Below, one piece after another: positions 52,642 to 61,829 of a stretch of DNA of 64,000 nt. Position 1 is the stretch's first letter. The number at the start of each line of letters is the position of its first letter. The position numbers and the translations under genes are program-made. Origin of the DNA: Bradyrhizobium sp. SSBR45G. Lineage in GTDB: Bacteria > Pseudomonadota > Alphaproteobacteria > Rhizobiales > Xanthobacteraceae. Below the pieces are notes generated by a model. That model did no database searches, had not been told where the DNA came from, and was given only the letters and a program-made list of their open reading frames with translations. Where the stretch lies: the NCBI RefSeq assembly GCF_030159255.1, contig NZ_BSCT01000009.1:62001-126000 (forward strand). Reading direction: 5' to 3'.

Positions 52642-53490
52642 ATGCGCCTGCGTATCTCTCATTCCACCACCTACCGCTACGAGCCGGCGGCGACCGGCGT
52701 CATCCAGATCATCCGGATGACGCCAGGCAGCCATGACGGCCAATATGTGGCGGAATGGCAGATCGACGTGTCGACCGATTCGCGGCTGGACATGCATGAG
52801 GACGCCTTCGGCAACCTCACCCATGTGATCACCCATGGCGCCCTCCAGGACCTCACGATCACGGCCGAAGGCCTGGTCGAGACCCACGACACCGGTGGCG
52901 TGCTGAAGGGCGCCGACGAGCGGTTTCCGCCCGGCTTCTTCCTGCGGCAGACCCCGCTCACCGCTGCAAACGCCGCCATGACCGCCATCACGCGCGAGCT
53001 GCGCGCGGAATCGGAAAGCGACGTGCTCGGCTTCCTGCACACGCTGATGACGCAGATCTACGAGCACATGACCTTCGACGAGAGCCCGACCCACAGCGGC
53101 ACCTCGGCCACGGAGGCGTTCGGTCTGCGGCGCGGCGTCTGCCAGGATTACGCCCATATCTTCATTGCCTGCGCGCGCGCCGGCGGCATTCCGGCCCGCT
53201 TCGTGGCCGGACATTTCCTGCGCTCCGATGGTGCGGTGCATCAAGAGGCCGGCCATGCCTGGGCCGAAGCCTTCATTCCGGACCTCGGCTGGGTCGGGTT
53301 CGACGCCGCCAACTGCATCTGCACGACGGACGCACATGTGCGGGTGGCGCTGGGGCTCGATTATCTCGGCGCAGCGCCGGTGCGCGGCACCCGCTATGGC
53401 GGCGGCCAGGAGACGCTCACCGTGAAAGTGAAGGTCGAGCAGGTCGGCCGCGGCGGCCAGTCGCAATCGCAGTCACAGCGCCAGTCCTGA
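52642..53490 (+). CDS. Transglutaminase-like cysteine protease family protein, 282 aa
   Basis: Transglutaminase-core protein with catalytic Cys167 in RRGVCQDYAHIFIACARAGG, His205 in EAGHAWAEAFIP and Asp221 in VGFDAANCIC. The N-terminal beta part (LRISHSTTYRYEPAATGVIQ, then IRMTPGSHDGQY) is of the bacterial type found in peptidase-like members. It probably cleaves or ligates a peptide bond. The tail is a Gln/Ser-rich run after QVGRGG, probably disordered. It is the third gene of the Anbu set. Confidence 0.93.
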   Translation: MRLRISHSTTYRYEPAATGVIQIIRMTPGSHDGQYVAEWQIDVSTDSRLDMHEDAFGNLTHVITHGALQDLTITAEGLVETHDTGGVLKGADERFPPGFFLRQTPLTAANAAMTAITRELRAESESDVLGFLHTLMTQIYEHMTFDESPTHSGTSATEAFGLRRGVCQDYAHIFIACARAGGIPARFVAGHFLRSDGAVHQEAGHAWAEAFIPDLGWVGFDAANCICTTDAHVRVALGLDYLGAAPVRGTRYGGGQETLTVKVKVEQVGRGGQSQSQSQRQS

Positions 53491-53518
53491 ATTCCGGAAC
53501 GCACGCCCCACCACCGGG

Positions 53519-53668
53519 CGTCATTCCGGGGCGCCCGAAGGGCGAGCCCGGAATCCATAGCCCCAGGACGAATTGAGGCGCGAGATCTCCATGGCGCTCA
53601 TCTTCGCCAAACAGCCGCCCGGGGTTATGGATTCCGGGCTCGTCGCTTCGCGCCGCCCCGGAATGACG
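53519..53668. repeat. Dispersed palindromic repeat, gtcattccggggc family, copy 5
   Basis: cgtcattccggggcgcccga, then gagcccggaatccatagcc; right end atggattccgggctc then gccccggaatgacg. Lies between the transglutaminase and Anbu genes, in a 283-nt gap. Confidence 0.85.
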
Positions 53669-53773
53669 ACCTTTTGTGGAGCGGCCGCTCGCCCGGGCCA
53701 CAGCCGTCTCGTCAGGGTTGGACGTTCGACCGAATTTCGCTACTAATTCGCGCTCTGGCTTGAGGGGACGACG

Positions 53774-54532
53774 ATGACCTATTGCTGCGGAATTCTGGTG
53801 CGTGACGGGCTCGTCATGATTGCGGACACCCGGACCAATGCCGGTCTCGACAACGTCTCGACCTTCCGCAAGCTGCACATCTTCTCCAATCCCGGCGAGC
53901 GCATCGTGGCGGTCGCCAGCGCCGGCAATCTCGCCGTCAGCCAGTCCGTGCTGTCGACGCTCACCGAAGGCATGGAAGACCCTGAAACGGGCGAGGTCGA
54001 GACGCTGATGAACGCGCCGACCATGTTCCAGGCGGCGCAGCGTATCGGCAAGGCGATCCGCATGGTCCACGCCACCGAAGGCCCGGCGCTGAAGGCCGAG
54101 GACATCTCGTTCGACGTCTCGTTCCTGTTCGGCGGCCAGATCAAGGGCTCGCGGATGCGGCTGTTCATGGTCTACACCGCCGGAAACTTCATCGAATGCA
54201 CCACCGACACCCCGTACCTGCAGATCGGCGAGCACAAATACGGCAAGCCGGTGCTCGACCGCGCCATGCACTACGACGTCGAGCTCTACGAAGCGCTCAA
54301 GACCGGCCTGATCTCGATGGATTCGACGATGCGCTCCAATCTCGGCGTCGGCCTGCCCATCGACGTGCTGGTCGTGCGGGCCGAGGCCTGCGAGGCCGAT
54401 CTCAACCACCGCATCGAGGCCGGCGAGCCCTATTTCCACGATCTTCGCTCGCGCTGGTCGGCCGCCCTGCGCGCCGCGCACAACAACATTCCACGGCCGC
54501 CCTACAAGACTCAAAGCGAGTCAAAACACTGA
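53774..54532 (+). CDS. Anbu-type proteasome-like peptidase, 252 aa
   Basis: Ntn-hydrolase of the proteasome beta-subunit/HslV superfamily. It begins MTYCCGILVRDGLVMIADTR, so removal of Met exposes Thr2 as nucleophile. Asp18 (in IADTRTN) and Lys33 (in TFRKLHIF) complete the site. Further marks: RIVAVASAGNLAVSQSVLS and FDVSFLFGGQIKGSRMRLFM. This is the bacterial Anbu (ancestral beta subunit) type, not HslV and not actinobacterial proteasome. The ATP-grasp, alpha-E and transglutaminase genes precede it in one line. A start with gagggg upstream is good. Confidence 0.95.
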   Translation: MTYCCGILVRDGLVMIADTRTNAGLDNVSTFRKLHIFSNPGERIVAVASAGNLAVSQSVLSTLTEGMEDPETGEVETLMNAPTMFQAAQRIGKAIRMVHATEGPALKAEDISFDVSFLFGGQIKGSRMRLFMVYTAGNFIECTTDTPYLQIGEHKYGKPVLDRAMHYDVELYEALKTGLISMDSTMRSNLGVGLPIDVLVVRAEACEADLNHRIEAGEPYFHDLRSRWSAALRAAHNNIPRPPYKTQSESKH

Positions 54533-54577
54533 AACTGCAGACCCCTGAAAACTGCAAAAGACTGAAGGTGAGGAAAC

Positions 54578-55333
54578 ATGGCTGAAGCGGCAAAGAAGAT
54601 CGCACTGGTGACGGGCGCAGGCACGGGCGTCGGCCGCGCCGCATCGCTGGCGCTGATGAACGCGGGCTTCACCGTGGTGCTGGCCGGCCGCCGCAAGGAG
54701 ATGCTGGAGGAGACGGCCAAGCTCGGTCCCGCCGGCATGAGCCTTCCGATGTCCGCCGACATGATGGACCCCGCCTCGATCGCGGCGCTGTTCGACACCG
54801 TCAAGTCGACCTATGGCCGGCTCGACCTGCTGTTCAACAATGCCGGCATGGGCGCGCCGCCGGTGCCGTTCGAGGATCTCACCCTGCAGCAATGGCAGTC
54901 GGTGGTGGCGACCAACCTCACCGCGCCGTTCCTGTGCACGCAGCACGCCTTCCGCATCATGAAGGATCAGTCGCCGCGCGGCGGCCGCATCATCAACAAC
55001 GGCTCGATCTCGGCGCATGCGCCGCGGCCGTTCTCCTCGCCCTACACCTCGACCAAGCACGCCATCACGGGTCTCACCAAGGCCTCGAATCTCGACGGCC
55101 GCGCCTATGACATCGCGGTCGGCCAGGTCGACATTGGCAATGCCGAAACGCCGATGACCGAGCGCATGGTCGGCGGCGTGCTGCAGCCGGACGGCCGCAT
55201 GATGCCGGAGCCGCGCATGGACGTGAAGGCGGTCGGCGACGCCGTGGCCTACATGGCCTCGCTGCCGCTCGACGCCAACGTCCTGTTCATCACGGTGATG
55301 GCGACCAAGATGCCGTTCGTGGGACGCGGCTGA
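54578..55333 (+). CDS. Short-chain dehydrogenase/reductase, 251 aa
   Basis: Classical [60 protein letters not shown] and the YTSTKHA active site Tyr-Lys. The cofactor motif and length are canonical. It starts 45 nt after the Anbu stop on the same strand and could be read through, but the link to the Anbu set is not established. Its substrate is unknown. Confidence 0.93.
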   Translation: MAEAAKKIALVTGAGTGVGRAASLALMNAGFTVVLAGRRKEMLEETAKLGPAGMSLPMSADMMDPASIAALFDTVKSTYGRLDLLFNNAGMGAPPVPFEDLTLQQWQSVVATNLTAPFLCTQHAFRIMKDQSPRGGRIINNGSISAHAPRPFSSPYTSTKHAITGLTKASNLDGRAYDIAVGQVDIGNAETPMTERMVGGVLQPDGRMMPEPRMDVKAVGDAVAYMASLPLDANVLFITVMATKMPFVGRG

Positions 55334-55369
55334 TCGCAGCTCGCGCCACTGTTACGGGCTCTCTCCACG

Positions 55370-55520
55370 CGTCATTCCGGGGCAGCGCGCAGCGATGAGC
55401 CCGGAATCCATAACCACGACCCGACGTTGTGACGAACACAGGCGCCACGTCCAGCTTGTGCCAAATAGCCGCGTGTGGCTATGGATTCCGGGCTCGCGCT
55501 TCGCGCGCCCCGGAATGACG
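55370..55520. repeat. Dispersed palindromic repeat, gtcattccggggc family, copy 6
   Basis: cgtcattccggggcagcgcg, then gagcccggaatccataacc; right end tatggattccgggctc then gccccggaatgacg. Lies between convergent SDR and MFS genes. Confidence 0.85.
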
Positions 55521-55536
55521 GAGAGAGCGGAGCCGC

Positions 55537-56763
55537 CTACTCCAGCCTTTCCACCTTCCTCAGCTCCGGAAAGATCTTCATCCACAGCAGCGCCACCGCG
55601 ATGGTGCCGAGGCCGCCGAGGATGGCGGCGGGCATGGCGCCGAACAAGGCCGCGGTGACCCCGCTCTCGAACTGGCCGAGCTGGTTGGAGGCGTTGATGA
55701 ACAGGAAGTTCACCGCGCCGACGCGGCCGCGCATCTCGTTGGGCGTGGCGAGCTGAACCAGCGAGAAGCGGATGACGACGCTGATCGTATCGGCGGCGCC
55801 GAGAATGGCGAGCGCCAGCACCGAGAGCCACATCACGTGCGAGACTGCGAACACGACCGTCGCGGCGCCAAACACGATGACCGCCTGGAACATCCGCAAG
55901 CCGACGCGCCGCTTGATCGTATAGCGCGCCAGCACTGCGGTCATCGCCAGCGCGCCGACCGCAGGCGCGGCGCGCAGCACGCCGAGCCCGAACGGTCCGG
56001 TGTCGAGCACATCGCGGGCATAGATCGGCAGCAGTGCGGTGACGCCGCCGAGCAGCACCGCGAACAGATCGAGCGAGATGGTGCCGAGAATCGCCGGATT
56101 GGCGCGGATGAAGCGGACGCCGGCGAACAAATCGTCCTTGCTGCCATCGAGCCGCTCGGCCGGCACATCGTCAGGCACCTGCATCAGGCCGGTCAGCACC
56201 ATGCCGCCGATCCAGAACAGCATCATGATGCCGTAGGGCAGACCGGGCGCCACGGCATAGGCGAAACCGCCGATGGCGGGGCCGGCAATGGTCGCGAGCT
56301 GTGCCGCGCCACTCGACAGCGCACTGGCCCGCTGCAGGGTGCCTGATGGCGCGATCAGCGGCAGCAGCGCGGCGGTCGCCGGGCTCTCGAACGCGCCGGT
56401 GATGCCGAGCACGAAGACGGCCGCGAACAGCTGCACTTCGCCGAGCTGACCGGCGTAAGCGCCCCAGCACAGATAGAGCGCCGTGAGCGACTCGACGAGC
56501 TGGCACAGCTGCACGACGCGCTTGCGCGGGAATCGATCGGCGGCGCTGCCGGCCACGAACACCAGCAAGGCCGTCGGCAGGAACTGGATCAGCCCGACCA
56601 GGCCGAGATCGAAGGCGCGCCCGGTGAGATCGTAGATCTGCCAGCCGATTGCCACCGCCGCGATCTGGCTCGCGAAGCGTGACAGGCTGCGGGACGACAG
56701 GAAGAACAGGAACGCGGCCTGCTTCAGGAGATCCTGCGCGCCGGTCGGGACAAGGGTGGACAT
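55537..56763 (-). CDS. MFS transporter, 408 aa
   Basis: Twelve-helix membrane transporter in the DHA/Bcr-like or MdtH-type range. The start at 56763 gives MSTLVPTGAQDLLKQAAFLF. The A-motif-like loop is GSAADRFPRKRVVQLCQLVE. A second loop repeats the pattern near LARYTIKRRVGLRMFQAVIV. It should be a drug or small-molecule exporter in the inner membrane. A decayed copy of its 5' end lies at 58241-58375, on the other side of the rhomboid gene. Confidence 0.93.
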   Translation of the reverse strand: MSTLVPTGAQDLLKQAAFLFFLSSRSLSRFASQIAAVAIGWQIYDLTGRAFDLGLVGLIQFLPTALLVFVAGSAADRFPRKRVVQLCQLVESLTALYLCWGAYAGQLGEVQLFAAVFVLGITGAFESPATAALLPLIAPSGTLQRASALSSGAAQLATIAGPAIGGFAYAVAPGLPYGIMMLFWIGGMVLTGLMQVPDDVPAERLDGSKDDLFAGVRFIRANPAILGTISLDLFAVLLGGVTALLPIYARDVLDTGPFGLGVLRAAPAVGALAMTAVLARYTIKRRVGLRMFQAVIVFGAATVVFAVSHVMWLSVLALAILGAADTISVVIRFSLVQLATPNEMRGRVGAVNFLFINASNQLGQFESGVTAALFGAMPAAILGGLGTIAVALLWMKIFPELRKVERLE

Positions 56764-56857
56764 GATGGCGCCTTGCGTGACGCAGGCCCCACGGCTTGTC
56801 AATCGCACCCGCTGCATGGCCGCACGGCGGACGGACGCAGGCGCCCCTCCGTCGCGG

Positions 56858-58075
56858 TCAGGCGCACAGCTTGGTCTTCTTCAGCATGCGGCGCACCTCG
56901 CTGACCTTGGTGTCGCAGGATTCGGCGGCCATGACCTTCGCTTCGCTCTCCCGCCCCTGCACGAGCAGGATCATCGCCATCAGGGCCGACGCTCCGGACC
57001 GCACCGGCCCGCCCGCGACATCGGAGGCGGCGAGCGTCATGGCGGCGCGCGCTTCGGTCTCGGCGATCGCGAATCTCCTCTGCTCGATCAGCGAGATCGC
57101 ATGGAACAAATGCCCGCGCGGATCGCGCGGGTAGCGGCTGACGAGGTCGGCGGACCGCCGCACGATCTGCTCGGCCGTGACCGGCATCTCCGACGCCCGG
57201 ATATAGTGCGCGGCATCGGCCATGTAGGACGCATAGCGCGACGCCGCGAAGCCGGCGCAGACCAGCGAGCAGACGCTGGCCACAGCCAGCGTCTTGCCGG
57301 CGATGCGCGGCAGGCTGTCATAGGACCAGAACACGACCCAAGGCAGCACGGCGAGCGCAAGGCCGGCCAGCGCGCCGCCGGCATGGGCATAATAGTCGGT
57401 ATTGCCGGAGGCGCCGAGCGCCAGCGGCAGCAGCGCGGGCACGCCGAAGAACAGCGACATTTTCAGGCGCGAGATCATCTGGGTAGACTCCGCCTGTGGA
57501 TCGAAGCTCGCAATGAACAAGGCGGCGATCAGTCCGGTGATGGCGCCGGAGGCTCCGACGCTCACCACGCCATGCGGGTTGCCCAGCAGCGAGCCCACCG
57601 CGCCGGCCAGCGCAGAGACGAAGAAGATCAGCGTCAGCCAGCCGCGACCGACCAGCCATTCCAGCCGGATGCCGACGATGAACAGCGCGATGCAGTTGCC
57701 GATCAGGTGCCCTTCGCTGCCGTGCAGCAGCGGCGCCAGCCCGATCCGCCACCACTCGCGCCGGCCGACCACGAGGTCATAGCTGGACCCGCCATAGGCG
57801 ATCAGCGAGCGGAGATCGAGCGAGCCATCCGGTCCGATGTCGAGCGCGAGGCGCCGTTCCAGCGCAAAGATCAGCAGCAGGGCGACGACCAGGACGATCG
57901 TGACACAGGGGATATCGGCGAGCAGCTTGTTGCCGTGGAACAGCGTCTCCTCGTCGGTCGGAGTCTCCGCGCAGTCCGGCACGACAACTGGCGCGACCGG
58001 CCTCGCGACCGGCTGAAACGCCGCTCTCGGAGCAGGCGCCACCGTGCCGCGTCGGCCGAATGTCTTCGTCGTCAT
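56858..58075 (-). CDS. Rhomboid-family intramembrane serine protease, 405 aa
   Basis: Six-helix core with a cytoplasmic extension. Motifs: LLHGSEGHLIGNCIALFIVG (His and Asn of the oxyanion site), the catalytic Ser in SVGASGAITGLIAALF and His in YYAHAGGALAGLALAVLPW. The start at 58075 (MTTKTFGRRGTVAPAPRAAF) gives an N-terminal cytoplasmic part of about 85 residues. The C-terminal 100 residues form helices suited to a TPR-like region (AHYIRASEMPVTAEQIVRRS). It cuts membrane proteins in the inner membrane. Confidence 0.93.
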   Translation of the reverse strand: MTTKTFGRRGTVAPAPRAAFQPVARPVAPVVVPDCAETPTDEETLFHGNKLLADIPCVTIVLVVALLLIFALERRLALDIGPDGSLDLRSLIAYGGSSYDLVVGRREWWRIGLAPLLHGSEGHLIGNCIALFIVGIRLEWLVGRGWLTLIFFVSALAGAVGSLLGNPHGVVSVGASGAITGLIAALFIASFDPQAESTQMISRLKMSLFFGVPALLPLALGASGNTDYYAHAGGALAGLALAVLPWVVFWSYDSLPRIAGKTLAVASVCSLVCAGFAASRYASYMADAAHYIRASEMPVTAEQIVRRSADLVSRYPRDPRGHLFHAISLIEQRRFAIAETEARAAMTLAASDVAGGPVRSGASALMAMILLVQGRESEAKVMAAESCDTKVSEVRRMLKKTKLCA

Positions 58076-58430
58076 GAGATCCCCCCGCAATCCGACGGGG
58101 ATCTCAATTAGCGCGGAATGGTTTCCAGGGGTAAGTGGCACATCCTGAGGTCGCAGCGGAACTTGTCCGGCTGGTAACTGCCCGCTGTCGCGGATATCGC
58201 GCATTCTAACGAACGCCCGCGATCATCCCACATCCCACAGCTGGCAGACAGGACAAGCAGGAACGCGCCTTGCTTGGCAGATCGCGCGCGCCGATCGGGA
58301 CGGTGGTCGACAGGATGGCGCCGCGTGACGCAGGCCCCCACAGTTGCTCAATCGTCGCCCCCGCATGGCCGCATGGCATTGCGCGGCCCTGTTCGCTGCG
58401 CTCATAATGACACCGGGTTCGGGGGATCTG
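58076..58430. other. Intergenic region before the nucleoside transporter
   Basis: Contains the decayed MFS fragment (58241-58375). Otherwise it should hold promoters for the rhomboid gene (leftward) and the transporter (rightward); none is obvious. Confidence 0.4.
58241..58375 (-). pseudogene. Decayed copy of the 5' end of the MFS transporter gene
   Basis: Matches 56687-56825 with scattered differences: acaagcaggaacgcgcc, then gatggcgcc, gtgacgcaggcccc and catggccgca. On the minus strand it would read STTVPIGARDL, against STLVPTGAQDL of the real gene, with the ATG changed to CTG (58313-58311). It stops where the match to the MFS gene ends, so it is a fragment only. Confidence 0.75.
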
Positions 58431-59681
58431 ATGCTTCAGCTGCAATCGGCGTTCGGGATCGTCGCGCTGCTCGCGCTCGCGTGGGCGCTCGGTGAGAACC
58501 GGCACGCGGTGTCGCTGAAGCAGGCCGCGCTGGGGCTGCTGGTGACGCTGCTGACAGCGGCGGTGCTGCTCAAGATCCCCGCGGTGGCCCGCGCCTTCGG
58601 CGCCATCAACGATGCCGTCGGCGCGATCTCCTCCGCCTCGCGCGCCGGTACCTCGTTCGTATTCGGCTATGTCGGCGGCGGCGCCCTGCCCTTCGACCTC
58701 AAGGCCCCCGGCGCCGATTTCGTGCTCGCCTTTCAGGCGCTGCCGATCGTGCTGGTGATGAGCGTGCTGACCACGCTGCTGTTCTACTGGCGCGTGCTGC
58801 CGCCTTTGGTGCGCGGCATGGCCTGGCTGCTGGAGCGCACGCTCGGCGTCGGCGGGGCGGTCGGCCTGTCCACGGCCGCCAACGTCTTCCTCGGCATGGT
58901 CGAGGCGCCGCTGTTCATCCGCCCCTATCTGGCGCAGATGACGCGCAGCGAGCTGTTTCTGGTGATGACCGGCGGCATGGCCGGCATCGCCGGCACCGTG
59001 CTGGTGCTGTATGCGACGCTGCTGGCGCCGCTGATTCCTGACGCCGCCGCGCATTTCGTCATCGCCTCGGTGCTCGGCGCGCCGGCGGCGATCCTGATCA
59101 GCCTGATCATGGTGCCGGAGACCTCGAAGCAGCTCACCGGCGGTGCGCTCGGCGATCCGGAGATGCAGGCCTCCTCGACGATGGACGCGATCGTCAAGGG
59201 CACCAGCGCCGGGCTGGAGCTCTTGATGAACATCGTCGCGCTGCTGCTGGTGCTGGTCGCGCTGGTCTATCTTGCCAACGCGATCCTGTCGCTGCTGCCC
59301 GCCATCGGCGGCGCCGCCATCTCGCTGCAGCGGCTGCTCGGCCTCGTGATGGCGCCGGTGTGCTGGCTGATGGGCCTGCCATGGTCGCAGGCCGTCACCG
59401 CGGGCAGCCTGATGGGCACCAAGACGGTGCTGAACGAGCTGATCGCCTATGTCGAGCTGGCGAAGCTCGATGCCACCGCGCTCGACCCGCGCGCGCGGTT
59501 GATCATGCTCTATGCGATGTGCGGCTTCGCCAATTTCGCCAGCCTCGGCATCATGATCGGCGGCCTCGGCACCATGGCGCCGACGCGGCGCGAGGAGATC
59601 AACGCGCTCGGCCTCAAATCAATCGTCTCGGGCACCCTCACCACCTGCCTGATGGGTGCGATCGTCGGCGTCCTGACGTGA
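58431..59681 (+). CDS. NupC/CNT-family nucleoside transporter, 416 aa
   Basis: Concentrative nucleoside transporter. The start at 58431 follows ggggatctg. Motifs: VFGYVGGGALPFDLKAPGAD, FQALPIVLVMSVLTTLLFYW, the family run STAANVFLGMVEAPLFIRPY and GLPWSQAVTAGSLMGTKTVL, then MCGFANFASLGIMIGGLG. Eight to ten helices in the inner membrane drive uptake with a proton or sodium gradient. Its 3' end overlaps the acyltransferase gene tail-to-tail by 63 nt. Confidence 0.95.
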   Translation: MLQLQSAFGIVALLALAWALGENRHAVSLKQAALGLLVTLLTAAVLLKIPAVARAFGAINDAVGAISSASRAGTSFVFGYVGGGALPFDLKAPGADFVLAFQALPIVLVMSVLTTLLFYWRVLPPLVRGMAWLLERTLGVGGAVGLSTAANVFLGMVEAPLFIRPYLAQMTRSELFLVMTGGMAGIAGTVLVLYATLLAPLIPDAAAHFVIASVLGAPAAILISLIMVPETSKQLTGGALGDPEMQASSTMDAIVKGTSAGLELLMNIVALLLVLVALVYLANAILSLLPAIGGAAISLQRLLGLVMAPVCWLMGLPWSQAVTAGSLMGTKTVLNELIAYVELAKLDATALDPRARLIMLYAMCGFANFASLGIMIGGLGTMAPTRREEINALGLKSIVSGTLTTCLMGAIVGVLT

Positions 59682-61739
59682 GCTCAACCGTGTCACGCGC
59701 GGGAGGATGAGCGGCGCGACCTTGGAGATCACATGCGCCGAGCCCTCCGCCGTCAGATGCGCATGGTCGAACGACAGTGGGACGTCGCCCGCGGTGAGCG
59801 GACAACCGCCGTCGTCGCAGACCGCCGACAGCACTGAGACGTAGGACAGCCCCTCGGCGCTCGGCAGCGCCGCCTGCATCGCCGCATCCAGCGCGAAGAT
59901 GTCGGAGCGGACGAAGACCGCCGGGTCCGGTGTGACGCCGCGCAAGGTGGCGCGCGCGAGCATCGAGGGCAACCGCGCCCGGAACTGCACGGCGGGGCCG
60001 AGCAGCACCACGGGAATGCCGGCGCCGCGGAGCTGCGCCAGCGTCAGCCGGAGGTCGCTGACCATGCCGGCAAAGCGCGGCGGCCGTGCATCCTCCAGCC
60101 AGTCCGCCGCCATCACCACGAGATCAGGCCGCGCTGTCGCGAGATAGTCGCGCATCTGGGCGGCGAGCGCCCGACAGGCCGCGATGCCTTGCATCTCCGC
60201 GCTGAAGGTCGGCATGCAGGTCGGCTGGCTCGCCTGCATGATGTTGACGGCGTCCGGATCAAGATGAGTCTTGAGACCGTGATAGTAATGCGCAGCGAAG
60301 CTGTCGCCCCATAGCAGGACGTTGATCTTTCCGGCCACCGGCCGGAGGCAATCCTCTGGCACGCGTCCGTCCGGCGTGGTGAAGCAGCTGCCGTAACGAT
60401 AGACCGGCTTCATGTCGTAGTTGTTGTAGGCATCCAGCCGCTGCGCCGCGCGGTCGGCGTCCGACGTGGCGCCGGCGCGCAGCAGGCCGACCCCGCTGCC
60501 CGCGAGCAGAACAAGGCTCGCCATTGCAGCGAGGCCGAAGGCGGCGCGCGGCGTGGCCACGATCTGGCGATGGCGGAACGGCTGCTCGACGAACCGCCAC
60601 GACAGCGTAGCGACCGCGACCGTCAGCACGAACAAGCCCGCTCGCTCCCAGCCGTCCAGTGCAAGCCCGGGCTTGGCGAAGCGCGCAAAGGCGAACAGCG
60701 GCCAGTGCCAGAGATAGAGCGAATAGGAGATGCGGCCGACAAACGCCGCCACGCTGAGCGGCGACAGCGGGCTGCGCGCCCGGTTGGGCACACCGACCCC
60801 GCTCCACAGGAACAGCGCGGCGCCGAGGCACGGAGTGAGCGCATTGACGCCGGGGAAGCCTGAGCCGGGGCGCAGCGACAGAATCGGGATTGCCATCAGC
60901 ACCACCGACAGCGCGCGCGCCGAACGCTGCACGAGACCGGGGCGCGGCGCCGGCAGGCCCGATATGGCGACGAGGCTGCCGAGCAGAAATTCCCAGGCCC
61001 GCGGCGGACTGAGGAAGAACGCCGTCACGGACGCACTGCCGCGGATCAGCGCCACGCTGAGCGCGAACGAGCCCGCCGCGAGCAGCGCCAGCGTGACCGG
61101 AAGCGCCAGCCGGCGCCCGCGCGCGATCCGCAACACGCCCCAGACCACGACGGGAAGCACGAGATAGAACTGCTCCTCGACCGAGAGCGACCAAGTATGC
61201 AGCAGCGGCTTCTCCACCGCAGCATGATCGAAATAGCCGGACTGCAGCCAGAAGAAGACGTTGGAGGTAAAGGTGACGACGGCCGCCGCCGAACGGAAGA
61301 ACTCGGCCCGCTCGGAGCTCAGCATGTCCCGCGATGCCGGGATCGCCGCGAACGCCACCATGACATAGAGCGCCGGCAGCAACCGGCGCAGCCGCCGTTC
61401 GTAGAATTGCGCGAACGAGAACTGCCCGGTTGCGATCTCAGCCGTGATGATGCCGGTGATCAGATAGCCGGAGATGACGAAGAAGATGTCGACACCGACG
61501 AAGCCGCCGAAAATTCCCGGCGCCTCGAAATGGAAGCCTGTGACGGCGAGCACCGCGATGGCGCGCAGCCAGTCGATGTCCTCGCGATGGCCCGGGCCCG
61601 CGCCGGTGTCGACGCGCGATGCCGGGTCGACGAGCTTAGCGGGGCGAAACTGGGCAGCAAGGGGCGGCAACGGAATGGATACGCCTTGGGCAAGCCCGCA
61701 GGCGAATGCGGCAGGCACACGCATCCGCCGTGAGCCCAT
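59619..61739 (-). CDS. Acyltransferase 3 with C-terminal SGNH domain, 706 aa
   Basis: OafA/YrhL type integral membrane acyltransferase. The N-terminal half has the family start HREDIDWLRAIAVLAVTGFH, GGFVGVDIFFVISGYLITGI and RRLRRLLPALYVMVAF, followed by about ten helices. The C-terminal half (about residue 440 on) is an SGNH esterase-like domain with LLWGDSFAAHYYHGLK and the closing FDHAHLTAEGSAHV. Such fusions acetylate surface sugars such as lipopolysaccharide. A start at 61739 is kept because the Met at 61724 is only five codons on. The end overlaps the NupC gene by 63 nt. Confidence 0.92.
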   Translation of the reverse strand: MGSRRMRVPAAFACGLAQGVSIPLPPLAAQFRPAKLVDPASRVDTGAGPGHREDIDWLRAIAVLAVTGFHFEAPGIFGGFVGVDIFFVISGYLITGIITAEIATGQFSFAQFYERRLRRLLPALYVMVAFAAIPASRDMLSSERAEFFRSAAAVVTFTSNVFFWLQSGYFDHAAVEKPLLHTWSLSVEEQFYLVLPVVVWGVLRIARGRRLALPVTLALLAAGSFALSVALIRGSASVTAFFLSPPRAWEFLLGSLVAISGLPAPRPGLVQRSARALSVVLMAIPILSLRPGSGFPGVNALTPCLGAALFLWSGVGVPNRARSPLSPLSVAAFVGRISYSLYLWHWPLFAFARFAKPGLALDGWERAGLFVLTVAVATLSWRFVEQPFRHRQIVATPRAAFGLAAMASLVLLAGSGVGLLRAGATSDADRAAQRLDAYNNYDMKPVYRYGSCFTTPDGRVPEDCLRPVAGKINVLLWGDSFAAHYYHGLKTHLDPDAVNIMQASQPTCMPTFSAEMQGIAACRALAAQMRDYLATARPDLVVMAADWLEDARPPRFAGMVSDLRLTLAQLRGAGIPVVLLGPAVQFRARLPSMLARATLRGVTPDPAVFVRSDIFALDAAMQAALPSAEGLSYVSVLSAVCDDGGCPLTAGDVPLSFDHAHLTAEGSAHVISKVAPLILPRVTRLSSRQDADDRTHQAGGEGARDD

Positions 61740-61829
61740 GCCGCCCGATCGCAGAACGGGACGTCAACACACGCGCGATGCGACCGCCGTCCATCGCAGG
61801 CAAAGTGTTTCCATCCATTTCTGTCGGCT

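Noticed and set aside
53519..53668. Prophage or insertion-sequence remnant between transglutaminase and Anbu genes
   Set aside because: Only the dispersed palindromic repeat is present; there is no coding or terminal repeat of a transposable element.
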